A DNA stretch of 64,000 nucleotides from Strongylocentrotus purpuratus. Lineage: Eukaryota > Echinodermata > Echinoidea > Camarodonta > Strongylocentrotidae. Positions within the stretch are counted from its first letter, which is position 1; the number at the start of each line of letters is the position of its first letter. Under the pieces are notes generated by a model. It saw only the letters and a list, made by a program, of their open reading frames with translations, was not told the DNA's origin and made no database searches. The position numbers and the translations under genes are program-made. Location of the stretch: positions 8,618,429 through 8,682,428 of the forward strand of contig NW_022145613.1 in assembly GCF_000002235.5 (NCBI RefSeq). The letters are read 5' to 3'. This document shows, piece by piece, positions 10,781 through 20,488 of this stretch.

Positions 10781-10935
10781 TGCTGCTGCCCTCTGTGTCC
10801 ACTACTGGCAAGTCATCACTGATCTGTTCTGTCTACTGCCCTCTGTGTCACTGGCAAGTCATCACTGATCTGTTCTGTCTGCTGCCCTCTGTGTCGCTGG
10901 CAGGTCATCACTGATCTGTTGCGTCGCTGCAGGTC
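10781..10935 (-). repeat. Three-copy ~50-bp minisatellite across the IQCC stop codon
   Basis: Plus-strand copies read CTGCCCTCTGTGTC, CTGGCAAGTCATCACTGATC, TGTTCTGT and repeat three times with small changes. The IQCC stop codon lies in the copy nearest the upstream exons; the other two copies are in the 3' UTR. A repeat in the coding end may have shifted the stop position. Confidence 0.8.
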
Positions 10936-10958
10936 ATCTTGCTCTTTAGCCTCAGATA
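10908..10958 (-). CDS. IQCC: IQCC exon 6 (terminal)
   Basis: Acceptor TACACAG|TAT. Encodes YLRLKSKMTCSDATDQ and a TGA. YLRLK continues the conserved SRK-x-YL-x-LK block. The last residues come from the minisatellite, so the natural end in relatives may differ. No clear AATAAA signal was seen downstream. Confidence 0.75.
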   Translation of the reverse strand, partial: YLRLKSKMTCSDATDQ

Positions 10959-13900
10959 CTGTGTACAAAGGAACAAAATGTTATAATGACAAGAAAATCG
11001 GTGTTGAAAAACTGACAAAACATGATCTTTCATGGCAATTCATGTTCACCATTTCATAATACAATTTAATAAAACTTGGTGAACATATGGGACATACCTT
11101 GGTCTTGCCTAAATAAGAAAGTTTTATATATGTTTTGTTGGATGAGGGGAAAAAAGGATCCGACTTGGCACCAAGTCACCTATATGTACTTACATTCTTC
11201 CTGCTTTCAATGGCTTGCTGTATCCACAGCAACTCCATGGCCATGTTGTTTCTCATCTCTTTCAGCTTTGCTTCATCTCTCTGTGGCACTTGTTCATCAT
11301 CTAGCATAAAAATGTATGATTTGCAAGTCATAGGGAAATGTGATCAAAGGGGATGGATTACCAGTTAACCCAAGATCATTACTAATATTGTAGTATTGTA
11401 ATATTGTAATTTGTAGTACATTATGCTCCAGAAATAGAGTAACAACAAAATGTACATGTTTTGATCAGGAACAATTTCATCTCTTAAAGCGGCAATTTTA
11501 AGTATAAAGTTTAGTGTCTAATAGATTCAAAATTCAAAATTTTGGGGAATCTGAATATGACACATGACTACATGTAGTAAGTTTCTTGATTACAAAGAGA
11601 CATTTGCATCTGGAAATCTATCAACTTCATTAATCTCTAAATACACATACTTGTATAGATCTGTAAACATATAAAATCACTAGAATAAGAGTAAGAGCAG
11701 GGTTCCCTGTGCATCATGAAAACAAAATCTCCTGATATTTCCCTGATGGAGTTCAGGATCAATGAAGGAGATATTTAAACACACTAAAAGGCCAATTATC
11801 TGGTGGACACAATGGCTTGACACAAGACAAAATTTAAGTGACCAGGTCCCGATTATACTTTGGAAGGAGGGGGTGAAAATCCCTTATGTTATCCTGATTA
11901 GAGTGGGGGGTTCTCAAGTTTCTTTTTCCTTGACTGAAACAAAAAAAGAACTGATTTTCCTGGTTTTTCCTGATAATCAGAATAGCTAGGAGTCCTGAAG
12001 AGCAAGCTTACCGATACCAGACAGGTCTGTGCTCCAAATGGAGGTCATGTCTGCAGCTACAGATGCATCAAGGTCACTCACTCGATGATCATCCTGCATT
12101 GAACTTTGCCTGCTGTGATCAGGATCAACTCCCATGGCGCCTAACGACCTTCCAATTGACCCCTCAGAGGTCACTGTGCTTTGCTTTTGTTTAGGGTCAA
12201 CATGTTTAGATCCCTTTGATTCCATTCTGTTTCCTTGGCTCAGGCTGGTCTGCTGACTACATGTGCGTAGCAGAGATGGCCTCTCTTCATCATGTGGGAG
12301 ACTGCTCATGGTTTGTGAGTGCAAAGCTTGTCCTTCACCGTTTGATGACTGGTGGAAGACGGGAACAAGGGGTGATGAATCGGCCTTGGACCTTTGTGGT
12401 GATGATTGTTGGGGTCCATTGTGGCCCGCAGATGACCTCTGCCTGATCTGGTCCTCTTGTCCCTCACTATCTAACTCCTCACTGCCATCCCTTTTTGCAT
12501 CAACATCTGCTGCTGCTGAGCCGTTATATTGATTAGAAGAAGACTGATCCCCAAGACTTGTTGATGACAAAAGAACTCCAAGTTCACTTTCATCTTGGTC
12601 TAAATCCTCCATGACCTCGCTCTTTGATGTCGTTTCAACACCACCATACTCAAGTCGTTCGTCCTCAAGGACAGCATTTCCAGAAACACTCTCATCGTCC
12701 AAGGATGACAGATGAACAGAAGATGCCTCCACGGAAGACACCAGGGTGAATTCAGTTTCATTTAAGCTCTGTCTATGCATCATCTTCTCACCATGGTAAC
12801 CCCCTCTGACTGGAGCATGATCCTCATCTTCTTCAGTGCCCCTACTTCTCTCACTCTCACCCCTTGCATCAAGTGTTTCCGCCGAGATAGATTCCACTCC
12901 ATGTCCCGACTTAAAAGGGGATTCTCTTTCCCCATTCGGCTCGGTTCCCCTATCAGATCGTGCAGATGAAAAAGATTTGGAAGCATCTGGATTCTCTTTA
13001 AGTTGTTCTCGCATGTTTATTGTTTGTTCTAATGGTTGTGTATTTTCTGTTGTTTCCTTTATTGATGTAACAGGAGACTGAACATCAGTTAAACCTGCAA
13101 AGATAAACAAAAACATATGATAAGGTTAACACAAGGAATTGAAAGAAATCTAAATCAGAGTTGAATGAACAAATTGTAAGAATTTAATCAATTACAAGTA
13201 TCACATCCAGATTTTTCGGTCTCAGTATTGACATCTATTAAGCTACTGATTTCTAGCAAGATTAAACAGCAGAAAATTCATCAAGCTTTACCAATGGAGA
13301 AACATGGAGGATTATATACTATCAAATTAACTTTGCACTAAGCATGTGTTCAAGAATCTTTAGTATCGTTAGTGTAGCCAGGTTTAGATGTACAGTCTGC
13401 ATTTTCATTCACAGTCATGTAATGAATGAAGACCTGTATGCACGTTGTTATGTTTAGAAACAGGTGCATTGAAACTAACATGCCATCGAAGCTAACTTAG
13501 AAATGCAGTGCAGCTGCTCATTGTTATTCGTAAAAGATGCATACACACAATGCAAGAGTATGCAAGAGTCTTACATAGATTGATGCACATGTATCATGCA
13601 CATGTAGATTGAGTCTGGATTAAACTACCAAAGCAACCGCACATGTTTCTGCAGGCTCCATTTTGTTTGTCTCCATACTTGTATTTATTTAGCCTAATAG
13701 TTATTACTTTCCAACCCACAACACAACACTGACATGCTAATAATAATGAATAAAATGAAAGGCAATCAATACCCACACCACAGCTCTACAGTATATCATG
13801 AATTAAAACTAACTACAGAGCGCTTTACACAAAACTCTAAGGCCCGAATTCACAAAGCAAGGTTTGAGCTCAGACCAAGGTTTGAGCTCAAACCTCCTTT

Positions 13901-16900
13901 TGTTTCGCCAAACCTCCCTTTGTTATTTACAAACCAGGTTTGTAAATAACAAAAGGAGGTTTGGCGAAACAAAAGGAGGTTTGAGGTCAAACCTTGGTCT
14001 GAGCTCAAACCTTGCTTTGTGAATTCGGGCCTAAATGTCTTTCTATTCTCAATAATACCTTCATAATCTACATGGGAATTCTCTGAGTGACTTTGTGCAC
14101 TAGGCCTATCTCCCTCTGCACCTGCACCAGGTGGTAATGAGGAACCCACAGAAGATGATTGCACAGACTCCTCCAATGATGATGAAGACGATCTTGACTG
14201 GAAGTCGGATGAATACTGTTGGGACGCTGCATCACCCTTTGTACCCCCTGACTGTTCAGATTGATGTGAAGGTTGCAGTTTGCACCAGCCTTTCTCGGCT
14301 AGTCTCTGCAGTATATCACTGTCCTAGTACAGGGGGAAAGGGGGGGGGGGAGAATGAATGCAAACAAATACTAGACAAATTTAACCCATTTAAACTTGCA
14401 GAGCATTATAACATTTCTTATTATATCCTGCATCAAAACTTACTGTTTTCTTTATTGGTTGAGAGCTCTTCACGCGACTAGAAATATTTCAACCATTTTA
14501 AGGTTGCTCTGAAAAAGTACTATTTAGGAGTTGCAAATTCAGTGAGCATACAGGATTTCAAATGCCTCCAGGGTAAAAACTCCAGCATTGTCACAGCACG
14601 GCGCTCATGATCGTCCAAGGTAGTAATTATCGGGGGGGGGGGGGGTAATTTTCCTCGGGGGTTATTGTCCTATGGGGTAATTCACCGGGAGGTGGGGGGG
14701 GGGGGGTAATTGTCCTCAGGAGGTGGTTATCCTTGGGGAGTAATTTTGAGAAATTGTCCTTGGGGGGGTATTTGTTCTGCTTGTAACTGGCCGGAGGTGA
14801 TTGCCCAACGGGTAATTGTCCTAGAACCTCAGGCCGTCTGTATAATCAGGTTGACTTTAATGAATGTTTCAATGAGATGTGGTCTTTTTAGGCGGGCCCT
14901 CTTTCCTTACTTGCTGTTAAGGCTGGTTTCACTGTATAAACATTCATTTTTTAATTGATTAAAAATGTATCAATACTTTCTATTATCAATAAATATCTTT
15001 GATTCTAAGCTTTTTGTTATGACATTGCTTTATTCCATCTTTCTTCTCTTCTTACCTCCTTAGCTGATTTGAACCTTGGTCTACAGGGTGTATTTGCTGG
15101 CCAATCAGTGGACACTCTAGCGGAAGCTCCTCCTTCAAGTTCTTTGTTGATTTCTTCAAACTCTGCTCTCAGCTCCATTAACGATTTCCTAATCAGGGTC
15201 CCTCTGACCAATGCCTAATTAAAAGTTAACATAATATCATCATAGTGGAATGGAAATTACAATTTGGTGTTTATTGCAAAGGTTAGATCTACAGGTAGTA
15301 CAGCAGAAAAATAAATCAGATATGCGTCGAGTAAAATGTAGTATTTTGGGCAAAGAATATGGCTATAAATGGCCATATATTCAAAAATCAAAGTCATACA
15401 AAGAAGACAAGAAGATATCAGGTTCCATCACCTGATGGCTCGTACTAAACACTTAAGTGACTCCGCTATGTACGTGTTTCCTAGACTGTGGGACGAACTA
15501 CCCCGGGACTTGCGTGTTGACTTTGTACTTTATAAGACCTCGTTCTCACTCACTTTGAAAGTGGTCTTAGTTAGACCGCTCCAGACCGCTTCCTGGACCA
15601 CTTTGAGCGTTCTCACTCACCTAAGAACCGCTCCTGAGGAGCGGGTCTTAGTTAGAGCGCTCCAGAGCGCTCCAACGAAGTGAGTGAGAACGGGGTCTAA
15701 GTTTCAGACCTGGCAACACAGGCTGAAAAGACATATTTTGTTTGATTAACTTTTTCTCTTGAAGTCTTTGTTTAATTTAATTTACGAGAGATTAATGTAA
15801 TAATTACGGTATCATTCATTCGTTTACTTCTTTATAACATTCTTGAACCGAAACTGCAATCTTGATTTTATCATTGTTATCTCTAGAGTCTTTTGTCTTT
15901 CTTTTTTCTTTTTTCTAATTTCTAATTTAATTTACGAGAGATTAATGTAATAATTACGGTATATCATTCATTCGTTTACTTCTTTATAACATTCTTGAAC
16001 CGAAACTGCAATCTTGATTATATCATTGTTATGTCTCTAGAGTCTTTTGTCTTTCTTTTTTCTTCCATTATTTAAACATCTTCTGGACATTTCAAACGCA
16101 GCTTCTTTATAAATTATAAATTGTTTGCATAATATAATATATAATATGAAGTACTGATTCTTTAATGTGTTAGTTCTCCTAGTTTCCTTACTCACCTGAA
16201 GCCCACTAAACATATGTATCTATTCACTTTCTTTACCATGTTTTCGTAACTTTATATACCGATTAATCTGTATGATTTTAGACATTCTTGTCAGTGCGCT
16301 ACTACATGCTCTCACATTTTATTCTTTGCTCAGTTTTATACTTTATGGTTTCAGTTTACCTACTAGATATTTTATGCAATAGTTTTTAAGCCAGACTTAA
16401 TTCCTCATGTTAATGCTCAGTATCGTGTCATGACCAGACCGATACAGCTCGGCTCCCTTTTCACGTGTACCGTGTGAATTCACGATCTCTACACAATGGT
16501 GATGACCTCTGACTGGCACTTCGTAAATGTGCTGCTTCCGTATAATGTGCTGAATAACACTCATACAGCGCATTATACGAAAGCAGCACAATCACGGAAG
16601 TACCAGTCAGAGGTCATCACCATTGTGTAGAGACCGTGAATTCACACGGTACACTAGACCGAAAGCTTCAGTCTCTATACCGTCGGTTGTTCCACTGAGA
16701 CTACGTCTGGCTCCACTAGACCTCCGGTTATAGAGACAGAACGATCGCCTATGCCAGCCTATGTTGAAGATATCACGGCTAGATTTTAGCCGTTAGGCCT
16801 CTCCCACAAACATGAACAAACTTGCCACGGCCGTATTGTTATGCCCCCCAAATCCCCCAAAATGTCATTTTACCTCGTGCATATCCAATTTTACATTAGG

Positions 16901-18258
16901 CCTAGGCTATAATACATCGGTTCCACTTACTTACTTGATTGAAATAATCCGTTTAATGGTCCCTTTTAAGGAAATTATGTGTCAAAATCGACATCCATGT
17001 TGAAAATCTTGCAAGCCGTGTTAAACTCTCGCTGCCGTCAATCTCATCCCTTCTAGTCTACGCCGAAGGCAAAATGATTATGAAGGAAAAACTGTGATAA
17101 CGCCATTACGAACGTGTAGATGGCGCAGTTTTTCCTTCATAATCATTTTGCCTTCGGCGTAGACTAGAAGGGATGAGATTGACGGCAGCGAGAGTTTAAC
17201 ACGGCTTGCAAGATTTTCAACATGGATGTCGATTTTGACCCATAATTTCCTTAAAAGGGACCATTAAACGGATTATTTCAATCAAGTTAGTAAGTGGAAC
17301 CGATGTATTATAGCCTAGGCCTAATGTAGCCAGACGTAGTCTCAGTGGAACAACCGACGGTATAGAGACTGAAGCTTTCGGTCTAACGGTACACGTGAAA
17401 AGGGAGCTAAGCTGTATCGGTCTGGTAAGAAAATTTCTTTTATTTTATTATTTTTACCTCTGATTATGATAATCATTTTAGATGTTGTTTACCTACCTCT
17501 CCAGACCATGGGACCCTATGGGAGCAAATTAAGGCTCCCTCGAATAATATCATAAAAAACATTTCGAGGGAGCCCTTAAGGCTAGTCATGCCTATTGCGT
17601 GACACTTGGTAGCTCTGTATGAAAATGATTATTAAAGAGAATGAGTAGACTACAAGAAGGTGGACCAAGATTCAGTAAGAAGATAGACCTGGACTGGAGG
17701 CTGGAAGCTCGACGGCTGTCACTCAGCGGCTGTCTCAACTCTCACTCAGTCTCAGCATTCTTTCAGTAGTCTATTTGCGGTAAAGCAAAAGGTAGATCTA
17801 GATCTAGTGCCTAGTGGAACTTGGTACAAATTGTGTGCATGCACACAGCCAAAGCTTCTCACTGCACTGGCCAATGCATATAGATTAGAACAAGATCTAG
17901 GTCTATGCAAGATATAATTTGCTGGGAAGATCCAGCCTATCCTCCGAGCTCCGTCGCCACCGCGCCACATGGCCGCACCGAGAAGACTTCACGACGGAGG
18001 AGCTCCGGCTGCGCAGGGGTAGCGCACGGCAACGGGAGGTGGAGTAACCAACATGTGACTCGACTGTGAGCTCAATAGTGATCGTGATCGTCGCCTGCCT
18101 AGTCTAGCTTAGTTCAATTTTTAGCTTAATTCCAGCAAATTGAGCACAACAGTCAACACATTTTATCATAAAACATCATGTTATCTTACCTGCATGCTAA
18201 CAAGTAGCATGAGCTCCTCTCTGTTGTCGTTTTTCAATAGCATGGACATGGTTGACAT
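10908..18258 (-). CDS. IQCC: IQ motif-containing protein C (IQCC) orthologue, six exons
   Basis: CDS exons on the minus strand: 18258-18190, 15214-15056, 14323-14059, 13094-12012, 11300-11194, 10958-10908. All have AG/GT borders and matching phases (1,734 nt, 577 residues). An IQ motif (MQALVRGTLIRK, residues 22-33) bridges exons 1 and 2 and is followed by the helical SLMELRAEFEEINKELEGG. Human IQCC has the same order (RGFLVRR then LRAEYEAIVREVEGD). Residues 545-560 read MAMELLWIQQAIESRK, matching the conserved AMELLW-x-QQAI-x-SRK block of IQCC; here it lies 12-33 residues from the C-terminus rather than mid-protein. The 360-residue exon 4 is acidic, Ser/Gln-rich and probably disordered. IQ motifs bind calmodulin-like proteins; the cell role of IQCC is poorly known. 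Identification rests on remembered family sequence. Confidence 0.85.
11194..11300 (-). CDS. IQCC: IQCC exon 5 (conserved AMELLW block)
   Basis: Two bases plus 35 codons, acceptor TGCTAG|AT and donor AAT|GTAAGT. Encodes a charged helix (QRDEAKLKEMRNN) and the family signature MAMELLWIQQAIESRK. This is the block best matching vertebrate IQCC. Confidence 0.85.
11698..11997. mobile_element. hAT-like non-autonomous element, 300 bp
   Basis: Ends CAGGGTTCCCTG and, inverted, CAGGACTCCTAG fit the CAGGG-type hAT terminus. AAGAG flanks both ends (11693-11697 and 11998-12002). hAT elements normally give 8 bp, so either three bases have diverged or this is another superfamily. Internal TTTCCTGATA-type blocks recur near both ends. 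It sits in IQCC intron 4, with its duplication only three bases from the GTAAGC donor of exon 4. Confidence 0.6.
12012..13094 (-). CDS. IQCC: IQCC exon 4 (long acidic disordered exon)
   Basis: 1,083 nt: two bases, 360 codons, one base. Acceptor TTTGCAG|GT and donor ATCG|GTAAGC. Rich in Ser, Asp, Glu and Gln with no predicted fold or repeats. It is the longest open frame of the left half and has no stop in frame, which strongly supports coding. A 300-bp hAT-like element begins about 15 bases downstream of its end. Confidence 0.85.
13095..13837. other. IQCC intron 3, plain part
   Basis: AT-rich intron sequence with ACATGTA-type short repeats (around 13585). No coding, RNA or element signal was recognised. 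Confidence 0.5.
13841..14031. mobile_element. Foldback MITE with TAA duplication (PIF/Harbinger-like)
   Basis: Almost the whole 191 bp is one inverted repeat of two ~95-bp arms meeting near 13936, starting GGCCCGAATTCAC. TAA flanks both sides (13838-13840 and 14032-14034), the 3-bp TWA-type duplication used by PIF/Harbinger and Tourist MITEs. The arms are nearly identical, so it is young. The reading frames in it are artefacts. It lies in IQCC intron 3 just after the exon 3 donor. Confidence 0.8.
14059..14323 (-). CDS. IQCC: IQCC exon 3
   Basis: 88 codons plus one base (265 nt), acceptor ACTAG|GAC and donor GAAG|GTATTA. Encodes DSDILQRLAEKGWCKLQPS and then a long Ser-rich low-complexity region. 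The phase-1 end joins exon 4 as a Gly codon. A foldback MITE ends only 25 bases downstream of this exon. Confidence 0.8.
14570..14850 (+). repeat. Degenerate GGTAATTGTCC / poly-G short tandem repeat
   Basis: About seven loose copies of a unit built from GGTAATTGTCC (or GGTAATTTTCC, GGTTATTGTCC) and G-runs of up to 14. It lies in IQCC intron 2. It is probably the internal repeat of an interspersed element whose ends I cannot define. Confidence 0.6.
15056..15214 (-). CDS. IQCC: IQCC exon 2 (IQ motif and following helix)
   Basis: 53 codons, phase 0 on both sides, acceptor TTAG|GCA and donor GAG|GTAAGA. Encodes ALVRGTLIRKSLMELR, completing the IQ motif (Q-x3-RG-x3-RK), then an acidic helix and the PCRPRFKSAKE tail that matches the PRPRF segment of vertebrate IQCC. 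Confidence 0.85.
15360..16070 (+). mobile_element. LINE 3' end: ORF2 C-terminus and duplicated 3' UTR
   Basis: Translation gives RTKHLSDSAMYVFPRLWDEL PRDLRV and, after a 150-bp insertion, FQTWQHRLKRHILFD and a stop. F-x-x-x-APRLWNxLP...F-x-x-xLKxHLF is the usual end of CR1/L2/jockey-type ORF2. The 3' UTR contains two tandem copies of a 150-bp unit (TTTACGAGAGATTAATGTAA at 15781 and 15931). Sense orientation is opposite to IQCC, in whose intron 1 it lies. Confidence 0.65.
15542..15691. mobile_element. 150-bp MITE inserted into the LINE ORF2 end
   Basis: Ends GTTCTCACTCACTTTG and CGAAGTGAGTGAGAAC are inverted copies. Inside are GC-rich CCGCTCC/GGAGCGG palindromes. It splits the LINE C-terminal coding remnant, so it is younger than the LINE. 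The target duplication is unclear. Confidence 0.7.
16070..16433. other. IQCC intron 1, plain part
   Basis: AT-rich with a short TA-rich stretch (16130-16150). No element or coding signal was recognised. Confidence 0.4.
16471..16648. mobile_element. 178-bp palindromic MITE with GTAC duplication
   Basis: Near-complete palindrome with ends CGTGTGAATTCACG and CGTGAATTCACACG. GTAC stands on both sides (16467-16470 and 16649-16652). The uninterrupted right arm of the outer element has a single GTAC at the matching place, showing the empty site. This gives the insertion order directly. Confidence 0.8.
16892..17328. repeat. 437-bp near-perfect palindrome
   Basis: Two arms of about 205 bp (TACATTAGGCCTAGGCTATA to the centre, and its inverse) flank a 31-bp loop (17095-17125) that itself has a CGCCAT/ATGGCG stem. 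Only a few mismatches separate the arms (for example GTGTC versus GGGTC). Transcription through it would give a very long hairpin RNA. Confidence 0.85.
17440..18189. other. IQCC intron 1, 5' part
   Basis: Mixed sequence with an imperfect CTCCCTCGAA/TTCGAGGGAG inverted pair (17541-17574) and a GC-richer stretch at 17940-18050 close to the first exon, as expected near a promoter. No exon or element was recognised. Confidence 0.4.
18190..18258 (-). CDS. IQCC: IQCC exon 1 (start codon)
   Basis: Starts MSTMSMLLKNDNREELMLLV and ends at CAG|GTAAGA in phase 0. The first ATG is chosen because an in-frame TAA lies 21 bases upstream; two later in-frame ATGs at residues 4 and 6 are alternatives. The final MQ is the beginning of the IQ motif completed in exon 2. 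Confidence 0.75.
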
Positions 18259-18341
18259 GTTTATGTTTGACAGATTTTACGATTATTTCAGAATAGCCGC
18301 CATTTATTGAAGTCCTGTGCACAAGCATGGTATGGTCGTGA

Positions 18342-18349
18342 TGACGTCA
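18342..18349. promoter_or_regulatory. CRE-like palindrome upstream of IQCC
   Basis: TGACGTCA lies 84 bases upstream of the IQCC start codon. This full palindrome is the CREB/ATF consensus, and a position this close to a likely transcription start is typical of functional sites. There is no direct evidence of use. Confidence 0.4.
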
Positions 18350-18614
18350 TTACAAGGTCCGTTTATTTATCAATGTTTATTGCATTGACGAGTTTTATTT
18401 CGTCAATGCCTCGTTTTCGAAGTCCACTCCAAAAATAATTTGCTTTTAATAGATGCAGAAAAACAAGAGAAACAGAGACAAAAAAAATTGAGTAAAATCG
18501 AATAACTAATAAGGAAGCTATATGACTATGAATTTTTGAAAAAGTATGAGTATGGAACAACCCCCCCCCCCCCCCCACTCAGGGAACGGCGGAGGGACCC
18601 CATGGGACCCCATA

Positions 18615-19123
18615 AGGCCTAAAATAAAAACTTGTTGTATTGCCCTTTAGGTGCCAAAACATGGGTCAGTCGGTCAGAATTGTGTTTTTTTTGTTTTACT
18701 GTTTTTTTTTGTCGACCTCTTCGCGGGCCGATATTTTTCAGTTTTGAATGTTTTTGTTTTTTGTTTTTCCCGCCCTCTTTTGGATGATATTTCTCAGTTT
18801 TTAATGCTTTAATACATGTGTTTCATCGTCATCATTCCATTCATATCTTTTTCACCTCATAATAATCCATGGTTTGCAATGTTGTGTTGATCGAGATGTT
18901 TACGTAGCTAGAAGAGGGCAGAAGACGAGTGAGAATTTGGGAATGATTTGATTTTATGAATTTATATCCCATTTAAACAAACAAAATATAGATTTTTTTA
19001 TTCATTAATATTTTAAAAAAATCTAAAAAACTGTTTTTAAAAAAAATTTAAAATGCCGACCGTAGATTTTCAGATTTTTGGGTCCGTCGCAAAGGGCAAT
19101 ACAACAAGTTTTTATTTAGGCCT
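18615..19123. mobile_element. ~510-bp TIR element (AGGCCTAAAATAAAAACTTG ends)
   Basis: The left end reads AGGCCTAAAATAAAAACTTG then TTGTATTGCCCTTT; the right end is its inverse over about 34 bp with one base missing. The interior is T-rich with no coding capacity. ATA stands beside both ends but the duplication is not certain. Non-autonomous DNA transposon of unknown superfamily. Confidence 0.7.
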
Positions 19124-19670
19124 ATAATTCATGTTCCCAAAATCTCCGGTAACTAGGGGTACTTTTCACCCAACAATGTCCGGCTCGTAATACACACAAA
19201 AATCGGCCCGTATTGACTTTACACACCGGACCTAGGGGGGTACGTGTTTTCAAAATGAAACATAATACATACATAATACAACATAATACACGTACCCTAA
19301 ATAACACTGAATGGGGGCCGGGGGCGGGATGGAACAATGGTAATCAGGCGCGCCGGAAGCAGTTTGGGATATTGGAGGGGGGGGGGCAAACATTCCAGGG
19401 GCAGGGGTGTCGATTTGTATCCGTGGTTGGAGGGGATGAAAGGGGCCAAAATATTTTCGGCAATGGATCAAAGCAACCAAGAGGTAGAAGCGTGTGGCAG
19501 GTTGCACCCCTCCCTTCCAAGTTATTAACTTTTTCAAGTCACCCTCAATAAAGATAACATTTCAGAGAATATGGGACCCATGTGGGGCCCACATGAGCTT
19601 GCTACCTGGGTTATTATCCTCTCAAGCGCGTTATTACCAGGATTTTATTTTAGGGGGTGGTAGTGAGCTC
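19124..19670. other. Intergenic block with G-rich fragment
   Basis: 19350-19450 holds a GGCGCGCCGG-led, G-run-rich fragment (ATTCCAGGGGCAGGGGTGTC) that recurs inverted near 20275-20325, so it is an interspersed repeat piece. No gene is seen. Confidence 0.45.
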
Positions 19671-19671
19671 T

Positions 19672-20143
19672 AACAATTCATTAAATTATTAAAGAAAGAA
19701 GACGATTCGTTGTACCATTCTCGACTCTTAATCCTTGTCTGAATTCAGTTCCCCCCCCCCCCCCTCCCGCGCGAAGCGTGGAAACTCTGACGTTTCATTA
19801 AATTATGAGAGAAAGAAGACGATTCGTTGTACCGTTGTCGACTATTAATCCTTGTTTGAATCAAGTTCCCCTTTCTGACGTTTCATTAAATTATTAAGAA
19901 AGAAGACGATTCGTTGAACCATTCTCGACTCTTAATCCTTGTCTGAATTTAGTTTCCCCCCCCCCCTCCCGCGCGAAGCGCGGAAGCTCTGACGTTTCAT
20001 TAAATTATAAGAGAAAGAAGACGATTCGTTGTACCGTTCTCGACTATTAATCCTTGTTTGAATCAAGTTCCCCTTCCTCCGCGCGAAGCGCGGAAGCTTT
20101 GATGTTTCATTGAATTATTAGAGAAAGAAGACAAAAGACGAGT
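19672..20143 (+). repeat. Tandem array of ~90-115-bp units in A-B-A-B order
   Basis: Four full units and a partial fifth start GACGTTTCATTAAATTAT and contain GAAAGAAGACGATTCGTTG. Units 1 and 3 share CTCGACTCTTAATCCTTGTC; units 2 and 4 share CGACTATTAATCCTTGTTTG. Most carry a C-run and a GCGCGAAGCGCG hairpin. The alternating order points to duplication of a dimer. Confidence 0.75.
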
Positions 20144-20149
20144 ATACTC

Positions 20150-20410
20150 TCATCGGGCTCTCATCATTAATTTTTTTTTTTTGTGATGGTGAATTATTGG
20201 GGGGGGGGGGATGATTGTACAGGCCACCCCCCCCCCCACCTGAAATATTGGGGGGATATATCCCCCCATCCCCCCCCCCCCGGGATCGACACCCATGTCC
20301 AGGGGGCTCACCTTCCAGGGGCAGTGCATGGTGTAATGAGCAAAAACGTTGGGGGGGGGGGAGAAGAAAAATCTGCATCACCACTATACCACTCTTACAC
20401 GTAACCGGGC
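20150..20410. repeat. Interspersed repeat fragment with long G and C runs
   Basis: Contains five G or C runs of nine or more and a short GGGGGGATATATCCCCCC palindrome. CCCATGTCCAGGGGG resembles the fragment at 19390. Frames here are artefacts of the runs. Confidence 0.45.
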
Positions 20411-20488
20411 ACGTTACATGCAGGCCCCGCGGAACGTTTTTTTCAAAGTGCAGTATTAACGATCAGGTATAGAGCGTAAATTGGCGTG

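Larger units (their letters stand above)
16434..17425. mobile_element. Large inverted-repeat element containing nested palindromes
   Basis: The outer arms are 16434-16712 (interrupted) and 17328-17425, starting CCAGACCGATACAGCT and running through GAAAGCTTCAGTCTCTATAC. The left arm is split by a separate 178-bp palindrome (16471-16648). The middle holds a ~437-bp palindrome (16892-17328). The segment 16713-16891 has no partner. No target duplication was found for the outer ends and no transposase is present, so the superfamily is unknown. It lies in IQCC intron 1. Confidence 0.75.

Noticed and set aside
13850-14176. Minus-strand 108-codon frame
   Set aside because: Its first part is part of real IQCC exon 3, but it runs past the donor into the foldback MITE; the spliced exon boundary at 14059 is preferred.
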